Below are positions 35,098-46,279 of a DNA stretch of 64,000 nucleotides, one piece after another. The position numbers were made by a program, and so were the translations under genes. Each line of letters opens with the position of its first letter. Within the stretch, counting starts at the first letter, position 1. This stretch comes from Gigaspora margarita (taxonomy: Eukaryota; Glomeromycota; Glomeromycetes; Diversisporales; Gigasporaceae). The stretch is from the NCBI GenBank assembly GCA_009809945.1, contig WTPW01000447.1, positions 27,204 through 91,203 of the forward strand, read 5' to 3'. The notes under the pieces are model-generated. The model ran no database searches. It had not been told where the DNA came from and was given only the letters and a program-made list of their open reading frames with translations.

Positions 35098-36677
35098 TTA
35101 TGTATTACTGATGAGATTAGGTGAGGCATTGTGATTAATAAATTTATGTGACCATATGTTGTAATTCAATTTTTCAGTCATTGTGTGTGGTTTTGGTTTA
35201 GGAGTGGGTCTGGTAGGACTAGGTATGGTAGATATTGTGTTTTGTATTGTCATTTGATTCTTGACCCATATTCTTTTGTATATTTTCTTTATGATTGTGT
35301 GATGAAATTTTGGAGTTATTTTTAGTGCTTTCGCTTGCCTTGACGTTGGGAAGATTGTGGTTGGGGTTATTGCCGGTAGTGGTACTCCCATATATGTATG
35401 TGTTTCGATAAAGTTCTTGATATAATCTTCTTGATTTGTAAGTGGGCTATCTTCATTTCTGGCTATTTTTTCTAAAATTTCAATAAGTATTGTTTCGATT
35501 TTCACTTCATTTCTAGGACAGGTTAGCCAGTAAATTGTATCATCGTTTGCTTGTTGGCAAAGAGGACATTTGTAGTTAGGGTATCTTTCAGGGTTCCTAG
35601 TGTTTAGAATTAATAGTGTAGGTAGTTCGGATGTTAGTAGTTTAACTTTGAATGATTTTAGCTTTTCTTCTTTGGGGTCCGTCATTCTTGCTAGGGGTCT
35701 GCTATGGTTGTTGAGACTGTTGTAGGTAAGTTTCCAGTTGATGTCGTATTTTGTATGCCAGTCGTTTATTCTTGTTTGGGATAGCCAGTTATTTATTAGT
35801 TTTGCTTTGCTTGTGATTTTTGTTAGATGTCGGGTTGAGTAGAGTTCATTAAGATGGTTGTATTGGGTGTGAAGCCTCTTGTTAGTATCTTTGATGGTTG
35901 GAACTCCGTAGGAAGTATGTCGGTTGGCATGATCATGGTTGATGACAGTTCGTCAATTGTGATATTCCATTTTATTTCTTTGAACATGAATATTGAGTGT
36001 AAGCTGGATAGATATTGTGATAGGTCGCCTTTAAATTTGTGTTCTTTTAGGTAGCTTGGTGTTTCAGCGATAAGGTTGATTAGATTTTTTATTTCTATTT
36101 TATCTGCTTTTATTGTTACAGTTGATTTTGCTGGGAGTAAGGTCCATATTAGTATTAGTGTTGTTACTGATAATTTCTTGTGTGTGGGCCAATTGACATT
36201 ACATAAATTAAATGTTTTGAGCAGTGGGTTGAGCTGTATGTTGTAGGAGGGTAGGTTATTGGATTGGCTTGTAGGTTGTTGAGATTTAATTGTAATGTGC
36301 ATTTGTTTATTTTGATTATTGTAATATAGGTCCCATATGATTTTATCGATGTTTGTAAATGCTGAACAGTATTGTTTTGTAATGTAGTGTTTGCTTAGCA
36401 GGTAGTGTTGGTCGTTTTGGATTGTTGGTGGTTGGGTGCGTAACATTTTGAAATATAACAGATCTGTAAGTTGGCCGTGCCATTGTTGGTTCGTGTCTAC
36501 TATGATGCTATATATTGATGATGTAGGTCTACGAATAAAACATTTTTTCGATTTGATTGTTGGATCTCTTAGGTTACATTTTTCGCAGGGTAAGAGTCGA
36601 TTATATTCTGGGTTCAGGATATAGTGACGTATTTTTGTTATGTTGTTTCGGATACTTGATACTTTTCTGAATTCCAT
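35098..36677 (-). pseudogene. LINE ORF2 C-terminal region (zinc finger, degenerate RNase H)
   Basis: Two frames, 36677-35823 and 35685-35098, correspond to the C-terminal half of the other LINE at 19635-21668. A C-E-K-C-N-L stretch near residue 36 of the first frame aligns with C-T-S-C-S-L there. The RNase H region is still traceable as L-L-P-A-K-S-T-V-T-I-K-A-D, but the catalytic T-D-G-S and A-E-L signatures are gone. The second frame has C-P-L-C-Q-Q-A ... W-L-T-C-P-R (near residues 40-58), the zinc-knuckle-like finger also present in the first LINE. The break between 35823 and 35685 is a frameshift or stop region. Confidence 0.75.
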
Positions 36678-39289
36678 GATGAAGGGGTTTGGTGTTTGGA
36701 GTATGAGGGATGGAGTAGTTTTATCACATATTGCTTGTTTGATTTTGTCGAACCATTTGGGTTTTCTTCCTCTAGGTATTTTTTGTATGTTGTGGTAGAA
36801 GGAATTCTAGTTTAGTAGGTTAGTATTATTAAAGTTGGTGAATTGTTCGATGTATGCAATATTGTGTTTGTTTAGGTAGTGTTTCAGTGTGTGGCTACGG
36901 TTATTGTCGCTCAGTATCCAGTTTATTGATGTTCTCGATTCTTTTCTTGGGATCGCCTATCTGTTATTGGTTCTTTCAAATTAAATATTTTCTTCGTGAA
37001 TTTGTCGTATCATGTGTGCAGTAGTTGTCGATGCTTCTCCGAGTGGAAAGGTGGGTTGTTGTGTTAATATTGATTTATTAGTATTTGCTATGGTTTGTAA
37101 TTGTTGGAGCCTGATTTTTAGTGTTTGTTGGTCAAATGCTGGTAGGTTTAGTAGTTTTGTAACTATACAAATATGTTGGGCTGATTGTGTCAGAGATGTT
37201 TTTTTAAACCGTATATGTGTGGATGGTATAGGGTGGATGATGGGACACCTCTCGCTAATTGGGCTTTGTGTTTCACTACATTTGTCAATTGACTGTCGAG
37301 TTGTTTTAATTTGGACGGCGGTAGGTAGGTGTTTTGTATTCTGTATGAAAAANGGGATATGATGACTGAATTGATTATGTAGATCGCTTGTTTAGCTGTT
37401 ATCTTTGCCATGCAAAGTCTTTTGATTGCAGATTTGGCCTCTTGTAGGATCTTATTGTGGACACTTGTATTACTTTTGCCTCTTGAGAACCATACTCCCA
37501 GGTACCAAAAGGGTTCATTCCGGTCTATGTTGTTTATGGTTTGATTTTGAAATTTTAGTGAAGAATTTTGGATGTCATTTGAGTTGTTTATTAGGATAGA
37601 TTTTTTCGGATTTACTCAGGTGTTGGCTATTTCGTAGAAAGAGGTAGCTAATTTGGTTATTGCTTCCATTTCTTGTTTGTTCGATGCTACCCATGCTGTG
37701 TCATCCATAAATGCTATCACTGATGTGTTGTGTGTCAATGTAGTTGGTTGGTAGGGGATTTGTATTTTCATTTGATATCCTTTAATTTGTGTGGCTATGC
37801 GATGTATGAGAGGATCATAGTATATCCTCCATAGTATGGGTGAGAGCGTTTCTCCTTGATCGATTCCGTCGAGTACTTCATATTGTTGTGTTTTCCCTAT
37901 GGATGTAATTACTTGGTTTTTCCTGTCAGAGAATATATTTATTAGTAGTTCTCTTAATTGTAACGGGACGTGTATACGGTTCAGAGCTTGATTAAGGAGG
38001 GGTAAGTGGACAGTGTCGTAGGCCTTTGACATATCCTGGAGGAGTATCCAGAATTCCCGATTGTATGATTGAGCATCTTCCATAATGTGATTAAGTTGTT
38101 GAATAGGAATCATAGTTGATGTATAGGGAAGTGCAACATTATTTTGAGGTACAAGTATGTTGTGTTTAAGGAGGATCTTTGAAAGTCTCTCGGTTAGTAT
38201 CTTTGTTAGTATTTTACGGGTGTGGTCTATGAGAGTGATAGATCTTGTTTGTGATAGATCTCCTTTGTATTGAGTCTTTTTTGAAATGGGCCACACTAGA
38301 CTGTTGCGCTATTTTTGTGGTATTTTTCTTAGATCTAGACATGCATTAAAAATTGCCGTTAAGAATTTGATGCCTTGTGTAGGAAGTTTTTTGAGGATTT
38401 TATTTGAGATGGTTGATGGGCTGGTGGCTTTATTTATTGGGGCTTTATTTATGGTGTTCAGGACTTCGTGGTAAGGTATTTCTGTGGTAGCTTCTAAGTA
38501 CATATTTTCATCAAATCCCGCTAGTGACATGTAGGCTTGTTCCCATTCTTGCCATTTTTCTTCATTCGGTGGGTTGGAGTGGGTCCAGTTTTTGAAGTGT
38601 TGACGGGTTGCAGCTTTAATTTGGTCTGGTTGAGTTATTACCTCCGTTGGAGTAACGATATTGTCGAATGTTACTCTATCTGTGTGTCTGCCTAGCACAC
38701 TGTTAATCATTTTCGTTGTATTATCTGTGAAGTTTTTGTAACGCTTTTCGATAAAAGAGTTAATTGTATCATGTTTCTGCTATGAATGTTCCAATTTCCT
38801 TGCTTTAAGTAAGGTTGTTTGTATTGTTGATAACAGTTGGAGCGTTGGTCTGAAGTTTGTCAATAGTAGGTGCCAAAATTGTAATGTTGGTACTTCTAGG
38901 TTTGATAGGTCTTGAATTTTTTGTAGGTTGCTGTTTAGTATGTTGGTGAAGTGTTCCAGAGTGAGTGGTGTAATTGGTTTTTTAATTTTAATTATTGTTT
39001 TATTTATTAATGTCAAGGCTTTGCGTAGTTGGGTGGCCTTGAATGAGTAACTGTGGAAAGTACGTGGGGCTGAGTAAGTGTAAGGGATGTGTTTGTTGAT
39101 GGATGAATGCAATAGGTTTTCCCAAGTGTTCCAATATTTATTGAGTTGCGTTTCGTCTTGAATAGTGGGTGATTGTAGTTGCAGTTCATTCATCTTTTTT
39201 GTAAGATCATCCGCGAATTCGGTCCAATTATCGTCTGTGGCTCTGTCATACATGTAGCTCTTACGTTTGTTCTGCTTTTTACGACCTGT
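36678..39289 (-). pseudogene. LINE ORF2 reverse transcriptase, frameshifted
   Basis: From 39253 down, an N-terminal RT linker runs to 38780, then a fingers block I-N-K-A-P-I-N-K-A-T-S-P-S lies near 38430. The best frame, 38296-37616, carries W-I-L-L-Q-D-M-S-K-A-Y-D-T-V (first Asp), G-I-D-Q-G-E-T-L-S-P-I-L-W and V-I-A-F-M-D-D-T-A-W-V-A-S (the catalytic pair), all intact. F-W-Y-L-G-V-W-F follows near 37500. The catalytic residues are preserved although the frame is broken in at least three places (near 38740, 38300 and 37616), so decay is probably recent relative to the degraded RNase H. Confidence 0.85.
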
Positions 39290-40090
39290 TGCTATATATA
39301 TTCCTGTGTTCCACTCGATAGATAAAATCTTGTGGTCGCTTTTGGTTGATTCATCAGCGGTTATTAATTTGGGCTCTGATATATCTAGTAATATTGAGTA
39401 ACTTGTCCAGATATCGTCGATTTGACTTTTGCTATTATCTCTGGACCACGTGTGTTCTGTTATATCATTAAAGTCAAGTAGGCTTGTGAGGCCGTTTTTC
39501 TGTAGTTTATTGAGTAGATGCTGGTGGGGAGTTTCTTGTTATTGATATTGTTATTAAAATCTCCCATTATAATTATATTGAATTGGCGTGAGTTTGCGTT
39601 CTGAATCCAGTTAATTATTGATTTTTGTGCATAGTTTGAATGTTTCGATACAGAGGAAGGGAGGTATATGGATATTATTCTTGTCTTGTTGTTTTGTGGG
39701 AGGTACAGGTCGATCATAATTGCCATTCCTGGGACTTTATCTATGCTATGAATATATGGCTGTAGGTCAGGATGTAATGCAAGGGCTGTTCCTATGCTGG
39801 CTTCTCTTTGGACCGCTTTTCCATATCAAGTTTGCTGTATATATTGTGTATAGAGGGTTAGTAAGTGATATATGCGGAGTGGTAGATTCTGGCCATTTCA
39901 TTTCAGTCATTGATATTATGTGGGCTTTTTGTTCATTACAATATTCGAGCCATTGTTGAAATTTGATATTGACACCCAATCCTTGTACGTTGTGAGTTAT
40001 GAATTTAAGTGGTTGTGAAGGAATAAAGTCGAAGTGTGTAGGGTTAGTAGTGTTGGGTTGTGGAGGTTGAGCTGAATGATGGTCAGACAT
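39290..40090 (-). pseudogene. LINE ORF2 N-terminus: APE-type endonuclease
   Basis: ORF2 starts at the ATG at 40090 (M-S-D-H-H). The endonuclease that nicks target DNA shows its motifs in order: F-I-T-H-N-V-Q-G-L (Asn), M-T-E-M-K-W (catalytic Glu), I-I-M-G-D-F-N-N-N (near 39565) and T-K-S-D-H-K-I-L (near 39335, catalytic Asp-His). Frame breaks lie at about 39767, 39726 and 39460. The start codon overlaps the ORF1 stop as ATGTCTGA. Confidence 0.85.
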
Positions 40091-42247
40091 GGTTGGGTTC
40101 GTCGTTGAAGATTTTCCATTCCGGCGTTAGAAGGTCAGGGAGTTCAATGAGGTAGTTAGGGATGAGTATAAAGTTGAAGTGGTCTTGGATTGTTCTGATC
40201 GTTTGAGTAGCCGTATCATAGTCTGTGATAGGGACTTGAGCTGCTATGTCAGGAATATTTTCTTTTACGTATGATGTAAGTTCTTCCAACTTCAGGAGTA
40301 GGTCCAGTTTGGTTGTAGTATCGGTGTCGATAATCACTGGAACCATATCTATTCATTCTTCTGGGAGCCTATCGAAGTAGTAAACCTCCCTCAGCATTCG
40401 TGCTGTGTCGACGAGTTGTTTCGGAGTAGTGATCGGAATAGTGATATTGAAGTCTGATATTTCTTCGACCTTTCTTGGTAGTTCTGGTTTGTCAGTTGGG
40501 TTTACCGTCATTATGTTGCGTGGAAGTGAGAGTCTGAACTTGTATCTGCACCTGATGTCATTGAGGAAGGTAATTGCTAATTGCTTGTCATTTATAGGGT
40601 ATGCGTAAGTTAGGTCTGTTTTGATCTTGGATGGGTCATTTGGTATAAAAGGTCTAGCAAGAATGTAGTCGTTGGGTAGTCTTCTGAATTCATATTTCTC
40701 CCTTAACATTCCCACCATGTCGAGAAGTCCTGAGAAGAGAGCATTGGGTTCAAAGGGAAGAGTCAGCATAGGTTCGGCAGTAGTTCCTGTGGAGTTAGAG
40801 GAAGCGGGTCCTTCTTTTCTGGTACGGGTAAATCAAAATAAAGTGGAGGGATACGAGTGAAGTAGTAGTGTTTCTTAAGGCTTGCTCTGATTTCTGATAG
40901 GCAAGATAAGGTAGCGTAATGCGTGATCGGGAATTGACCTTTGAATTCGTCGATTAGATCATCTGGGTCGATTGGTAATAGTTCTTTATTGTCATAGAAG
41001 TATGAGCTTGGGAGTTGTGTAAAGGAGAAGATTTTTCTGAGTGCAGCTACTACTGCTCTGGTCTGTTTATGGTCACTGATAGGTAGTGCGAAGAGAAGAA
41101 ATTCAGTAATGTCTTCTGGAATTAGGTCCGGGCTGTCTGGTAAGGGTTCGAGGTCCTTGAATGCAGCTTCGCCGAGGAGCATTCTCATTGTTTCGAATGG
41201 TATGATGTCTTCTATTTGGGCAAATTTTGCACAGTAGTATATCATGATGGTGGTTTGGTGTGCGTTCAATGTGATGAAGTTAAGGTTGGTGATGTAATTG
41301 GCTGCTAGTTTCTTTTTGAGCATCATATAAATTTGNTCTCTATTCTTTTTGTTNGTCATTNAAACTTTATGCATTNTTTTNTAGTTGTTCAGGGCCTTAT
41401 TGAAACATTCCTCGTATTCTATTTGGTGTGCTGGTTTACTCCTTCTATCTTTGGTGAAGGAGCGAAAAAAGGCTGTATCCCTGTGNTTGAATTTGAGATA
41501 AATTGCAAGAGGTATGTTGTGTTCTGTCGGTCGATGTGAGAATTTATCTGAGAAAAATTTTTTAAGATCATTTTGGTTTGTTAATGCATGAAGGATTTTG
41601 TCTGGGTTCCATGCGTTTGTATCTAAAGGATGATCTTTGGTTTTTCTTAGAGCCTCTGCGACAGCCTCTGTCCATAATTTGGTCAGTTCTTGGGACATCG
41701 GGTCTTGGGGTCAGTTTCGGCGGGTCACTTGGCTGTAGCTCGGAGCATTGTCACGATTGGATGTTGATTCGATGGTGTGATCTGATCTGCAGTCCATGTC
41801 TATGTCATCTGTGTTTGTTGGAATTTCCCTGGCTAAGAGAGCGTTGATTTGTGTTGATGAAGGCACATAATCGTCTATATCGATAAAGTCGATGTTGTCC
41901 AGTTTGTTTTGGGTCGGGGGGTCGGATAAGTCGTGGAAAGATGATTGAGAAGGGTCGTGGGAATCTTGTAGATCCATTTCCTGTAACGGGTGCTTGTGGT
42001 CTAAGTTGGGTCCAGGTCCTGCATTGTTCATCACCGATTCTGGATTGTTGTTTTGATCTGTGCATATTGTTGTCGATCGATCAGGTGTTGACGTCATGTT
42101 TGAATCTAACGGGGGTAAACTAATTTGGCCACTTTTTTCATTGTCGTTTGAGAGCATTTCTGGGTCTGATAGGTGAGATTTTTTCTTTCTATGAGAGTCT
42201 GAAGTGTGAGAGTCAGGGGTAGAGCTAGGTTGGGGAGTAGGTTCCAT
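40083..42247 (-). pseudogene. LINE ORF1 with tandem ~60-aa repeats, interrupted
   Basis: ORF1 normally encodes the RNA-binding partner of the LINE. It starts at 42247 with a low-complexity, Ser/Pro/Asp-rich segment (about 178 aa). An in-frame TGA follows at 41711-41713 and the frame resumes directly. From about 41100 to 40090 the protein consists of roughly six tandem modules of about 60 aa, each with a pattern such as P-I-x-D, then a helix with L-x-x-I/L-R, then Y-x-F-x-R-L/I-P-x-x-Y. Examples are F-S-F-T-Q-L-P-S-S-Y-F, Y-Y-F-T-R-I-P-P-L-Y-F, Y-E-F-R-R-L-P-N-D-Y-I and F-N-F-I-L-I-P-N-Y-L. A one-base frameshift lies at 40763-40769 and a second in-frame TGA at 40353-40355. I do not recognise this module as a known ORF1 domain. 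Ambiguous bases occur at 41336-41486. Confidence 0.7.
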
Positions 42248-42651
42248 GTTTAATTGTGGAAGGTGGGAGTACAGAGATGTAGTTTTATGTGCTCTTATTT
42301 GTCTTTCGGTCTCCCGAAGGAGGATAGCATTAAAGATGAGAGGTGTATTTGTCGGGCCAGTTTTTTTTCTTTTGCATGAAATACTTGTAGTTATCTGTTA
42401 ACTGTCCTTTGGGGTAGCTTCTGGCCCACTTCGGGCTGTATCTTAGTTATTATTTATTTATTTAAAAGTGAAGTGTTTTGTTTATTTCCTATAGCTCTGT
42501 ATTTGGTTAGCAATCTACGGGAAAGAGTTTTTTTTTTAGTTTTTTAAAATTTTATATATAAATATATGGATTTTTAAATTTTTTTTTATATAGTAGAGGG
42601 GGGTCAAGAGCTACTATGTAGAAGTACATAATATTATTTATGGATGCCCCC

Positions 42652-42900
42652 TAAACATATACAAATTTATTATTATTAGAGTTAGGGTATAGTTAGAGAA
42701 AAGATTAGCACTAAAAATAACTATATAGTAAAATTTCACAAAAATTTTTTTTTTTGCTAGAAAAAAAAGTAGTTTTATAGTCACAATTTTTAGTTATCAT
42801 ATTTTTGAAAACAGCATTTTTTTATTTTGTTTTCATGTTACATGATTAGATGTAATATTATATCTAATCTTGAATTCTTATTGGCATAGGATTATTATTA
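42652..42900. other. AT-rich spacer between two copies of one MITE family
   Basis: No feature seen beyond the flanking TAA and TTA duplications. Confidence 0.5.
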
Positions 42901-43782
42901 GAGGGCATCTATAAATAATATTATGTACCCCTACATAGTAGCTCTTGACCTCCTTCCTAAACTATATAAAAAAAATTTAAAAATCTATATAGGGTCTTTG
43001 CTTTGAAAATGACCTTACGGCACTATAAATTTTTTTTGAGATAAAGGTTGTATAACCAAAACAATCCAAACTTGATTTTTCGCTAATTTTAGAAATGATC
43101 TTTGCAAAACTTTTTTGTTATTGGATAAAATTGATGATAAAATATTTATCTACTATGTCGATCATTTACATTATATTCAACATCAAATTTCTAAACTTCC
43201 ATAACTCATTTAATATTAAGTTAATCAGTTATAAAACTTGCACGAAATAAACTTTGTGCTTTATAAATTAAGGCTTAACAAAAATCTTAATTTTGGTTTG
43301 AGAGACCTTGGAACTCTATTTTCAAGGCAAAGACCCCATATGTTTATATATAAAATTTTATAAAAACTTGGATATATTATAATTCAGTAATTCAATTTGG
43401 ATGATTTTTGTACTATTTTATTCGTCTCTATGAGATGAATCCAATGGTACCAAACTCATTTTATTTGGGCTACTGAATCAAGAGTTAATCACAAAAAACT
43501 ATTGATTTTATAGTAATTTTATAAGAAACATAATAAACAATAGTATTTCGTTAATAAAATATGATCTAGTGATCTAATCAAATTATTTTGGTATTATTTG
43601 AATCCTCTGCTCAAGATGATTCAAAAGGTACCAAAATCATCTAATTTGGACCTCTGGGTCTAGTTTTAGACAAATTTTTATAAAAAAATTATATTATATT
43701 TTTTTGATTCCTCCTACTTATTCAAAAAAACATTATATTTTGGAAAACCCTCTTAAATATAACATTATTTATAGATATCTCC
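42901..43782. mobile_element. PIF/Harbinger-like MITE (TIR GAGGGCATCTATAAATAA), TSD TTA, copy C
   Basis: GAGGGCATCTATAAATAATA on the left and the complement of GGAGATATCTATAAATAATG on the right are flanked by TTA (42898-42900 and 43783-43785). It is copy A in reverse orientation, split by the element at 42991-43337. Confidence 0.8.
42991..43337. mobile_element. Inverted-repeat element with 4-bp duplication ATAT, nested in the MITE
   Basis: AGGGTCTTTGCTTTGAAAAT faces the complement of GGGGTCTTTGCCTTGAAAAT. Copy A of the host MITE shows the empty site (AAATCTGTATGTTTAT in this orientation), while here AAATCTATAT precedes and ATATGTTTAT follows, so four bases were duplicated. Second copy: 14868-15224. 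Confidence 0.75.
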
Positions 43783-44311
43783 TTACTACTAGTAACAAAT
43801 AGATTTATTTAAAATTAAATAATTAAGTTATTATTAATATTTAATTGCTAATTCGTCTAAGAAGGATAGAATTTCCTATGCGCAAATTACTATTAAATTT
43901 ATTATTACTATGAAATCTTTTTTTTCTCTATAGTAAACTATTTTTTTTACTAATTAATATATTTTAAATTTCACTGTAAAAATATAGAGAAACTTTTTTT
44001 ATATATAATTTAATAAAATCATTAATATTGGTTTAGTAGATTACAGAATATTTCTATTTTATTTTTTGTAACTATATAAAATTTTTATAATTGTAGAGGA
44101 AAAAAAACTTTTGTACTACCTTAATTATTATATAAACTCTATAGTAATTTGCGCTATAGTAACTATATAATAATACTATCGTTCTTATATAGATTGCTAA
44201 TTAAATTTTTTTTTAAATATATTTGAACTTTTAAAATATTACTAAATTTTTTACTTTAAATATTAATTTATATAAAAAAATTATATTTATTTAATATTTA
44301 TTTTTAATATA
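43783..44311. other. AT-rich stretch with a weak fold-back
   Basis: GCGCAAATTACTATTAA near 43878 and TATAGTAATTTGCGC near 44143 are inverted, suggesting an old MITE of about 300 bp. Nothing else was found. Confidence 0.35.
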
Positions 44312-44329
44312 TATTAGTAACATGTATAT

Positions 44330-44868
44330 TTTTTTTTATTTTTTTATTTTTTAACACTTTATAACTGAGTGCTACTTTATTAGATATTTAAGTACAAGTA
44401 CAGATAGGGATCTAACTATTACGTAGGCAACTACTCAGTATTCCATTAATGCTCAGGCAGGGTTGTTGCACTGAGCATTATTTCTCCCAGCAAGCCCTGC
44501 TAGCACTGCCCCGGTCAGTTAATATGTTGTTACAGATTGCAGTTCAGATACACCACTACGAGTTCTTGAAGTATCTTTTTCAGACTTCAGCCTCTCAGTA
44601 CATCTCGTAACTTCAGTTATTCAAATTAGGGTTCTGACTCAAGTACGACCCCTGGAGGTTTTGAGCACAATTACTGCAGTGCCGCACCAGGAAGGTTTAT
44701 CAATTAACATCTCGAGTTCTTGTATCCCATAGTGTTTCAGTTCCCTTTTCTTATTTGGTAGAACCCGCATCATAGATTTTTAAGATTTTGCTATCAACAA
44801 AAATCGAACTGGCAATTTTCTGATTTGCATCCTCGGAGCATAACCGCTATGCTATCGACCCGAAGGAC
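44330..44868 (-). mobile_element. tRNA-headed SINE family B, complete copy with perfect TSD
   Basis: On the minus strand it starts at the tRNA-like head and ends in an A-rich tail (T-rich at 44330-44356). The 17-18-bp repeat ATTAGTAACATGTATAT flanks both ends (from 44313 and from 44870) without mismatch, so this is a young insertion. Length about 540 bp. A diverged copy on the plus strand lies at 45385-48428. Confidence 0.85.
44795..44860 (-). promoter_or_regulatory. Internal pol III promoter (box A / box B) of the SINE
   Basis: Reading the minus strand, ATAGCATAGCGGTTATGC resembles a tRNA box A region, and CCAGTTCGATTTTTG about 35 bp later resembles box B (GGTTCGANTCC). This explains tRNA likeness without a functional tRNA gene. 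Assigned by motif only. Confidence 0.6.
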
Positions 44869-44913
44869 TATTAGTAACATGTATATATATATCAGAATAT
44901 ATACAATATAATA

Positions 44914-45205
44914 TACCGTATATGCTCGAAAATAAGCACCCCCTTCCAATATGTAGGGGTGCTTATTTTCGAATAATTGAATTTTTTGAAAAATTAAAAA
45001 ACGTACTAATAAAAAGTTGTCCAAATAATACTAAATTTTTACTGTAAGCGTAATTTGATGCCCTGAACAACTTTACTTAATTGCACTTTTGAAGTTTACT
45101 TAGTAAAATTTAGACTTTTATATGTAGCGACTGTCAACGGATTTTTGAGATTTTGCAGGGGTGTGCTTATTTTCAGGGGGTGCTTATTTTCGGCGATTTA
45201 CGGTA
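44914..45205. mobile_element. Short inverted-repeat element with TACCGTA ends (292 bp)
   Basis: TACCGTATATGCTCGAAAAT on the left faces the complement of TACCGTAAATCGCCGAAAAT on the right, both followed by AAGCACCCCC. The probable duplication is the dinucleotide AT. A remnant of the same family is at 32135-32415. The superfamily is not assigned. Confidence 0.65.
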
Positions 45206-45999
45206 TTTGTATTACTAAAGATATATATTGTTATTATTGGTTAATATATATAAATTTTCATTGTTTTGTATTGTAACAAACTAAAGAATAAATATTCACT
45301 TAAAGCAGGCTAAATTTCATATTTTTTTTATATACTTTCAATTTAATTTATTTAATTTATTTATTTTCAATTTAATCCTTTTAGATCTCAGGTTGGATAG
45401 TATAGCAGTTAGATTTCAAGGTTCCAAATCGGAAGATCACTAGTTCAAATACTATTAGAGGCAAAAAATAATTTATTCAAGTGGCTTAGCTTAGTAAGAA
45501 ACTGAAATACTACAAAACTAGAAACCTAGAACATCAATTGACAGACTTATAATAATAGCTAAACTGTAGATTGGTGTAATATAAACCCTGTTTGATTTGG
45601 AACTTGATAATTTGAAACTACAATTTGGATAACTGAAGTTACAAGATATAGTAAGGGAGCTTCCAGAAATCAGCTGATTTTTGTTTACTATGAGCCTATT
45701 TTCATCCACCCACACCTGATACCTCCAATTAGCTAATCAGATTTTATGATTATAAAAAGTTAGATATAATATTTAATAGTAAATAACTTTTGATCTACTA
45801 GACCAAATTAGATGATTTAACTACCAAAATGATCCTCTTAATGAAAGAATTCTAGCAAGTCTAGTGCTTCTATAGACCAGAACTAGACCATTCTTTGGGT
45901 AAATTCAGGTCCTAGTTTGAATTTTGGACTAAACTTATTTAAACTTTTAGCCAAGTTTGAGTTCAGTTCAAATTTTGTGAATCTGAATATATATATATA

Positions 46000-46279
46000 C
46001 AGTGTTGTACGTTTTGGCTATCCACAGCCTTTTTTAGCTTGTTCATATTCAAAATTGTCCAAATGTCCAAGATTGTCCAAAGCTTGTCTAGGCTTTAATA
46101 ATTAATAAATCTATCTAAAAAATATATAACTATATATTTTTTTAGGTGCTAAACACATTCCAGTTAAAATTAAAATAGGTTATCTTAATAAAATTTTAAG
46201 TAATTTTACTTTATTTAATTGTCCAAAATTGTTCAAAATTGTCCAAATTATTGTCCAAAGCTGTCCCGTGACAATACTG
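46000..46279. mobile_element. hAT-like MITE (ends CAGTRTTGT), 280 bp, uninterrupted copy
   Basis: CAGTGTTGTACGTTTTGGCT on the left; the right end is the complement of CAGTATTGTCACGGGACAGC. Repeated ATTGTCCAAA words fill both ends. It is the empty-site reference for the copies at 54867-55489 and 56744-57250. The flanks here (TATATATA / CATATATG) are low-complexity. Confidence 0.7.

Larger units (their letters stand above)
34926..42537 (-). mobile_element. Full-length, decayed LINE with ORF1, endonuclease, RT and C-terminal finger (7.6 kb)
   Basis: On the minus strand the element begins ACTCTTTCCCGTAGATTG at about 42530 and ends in a poly(A) (poly-T on the plus strand) at 34926-34947. The tail length is unsafe because it overlaps a comb block. 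The host MITE resumes with AGTTTTTTAAAATTTTAT at 42538, and its left part shows AAGTTTTTTTAAA at 34913-34925, giving a duplication of about 12 bp. Order: 5' leader, ORF1, ORF2 with APE endonuclease, RT, degenerate RNase H region, zinc finger, 3' UTR (34948-35097). Frameshifts and stops occur throughout. Confidence 0.9.
34495..42651. mobile_element. PIF/Harbinger-like MITE copy B (TIR GGAGGCATCCATAAA), split by a LINE, left half T-combed
   Basis: The left end GGAGGCATCCATAAA (after TAA, 34492-34494) and the right end TTTATGGATGCCCCC (before TAA, 42652-42654) match copy A at 4553-5092. The left part to about 34925 is overwritten by the comb. The right part, 42538-42651, is clean. Everything between is the LINE. 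Confidence 0.85.

Noticed and set aside
44795..44868. Functional tRNA gene on the minus strand
   Set aside because: The cloverleaf is imperfect, and the segment is the head of a SINE with a perfect target duplication.
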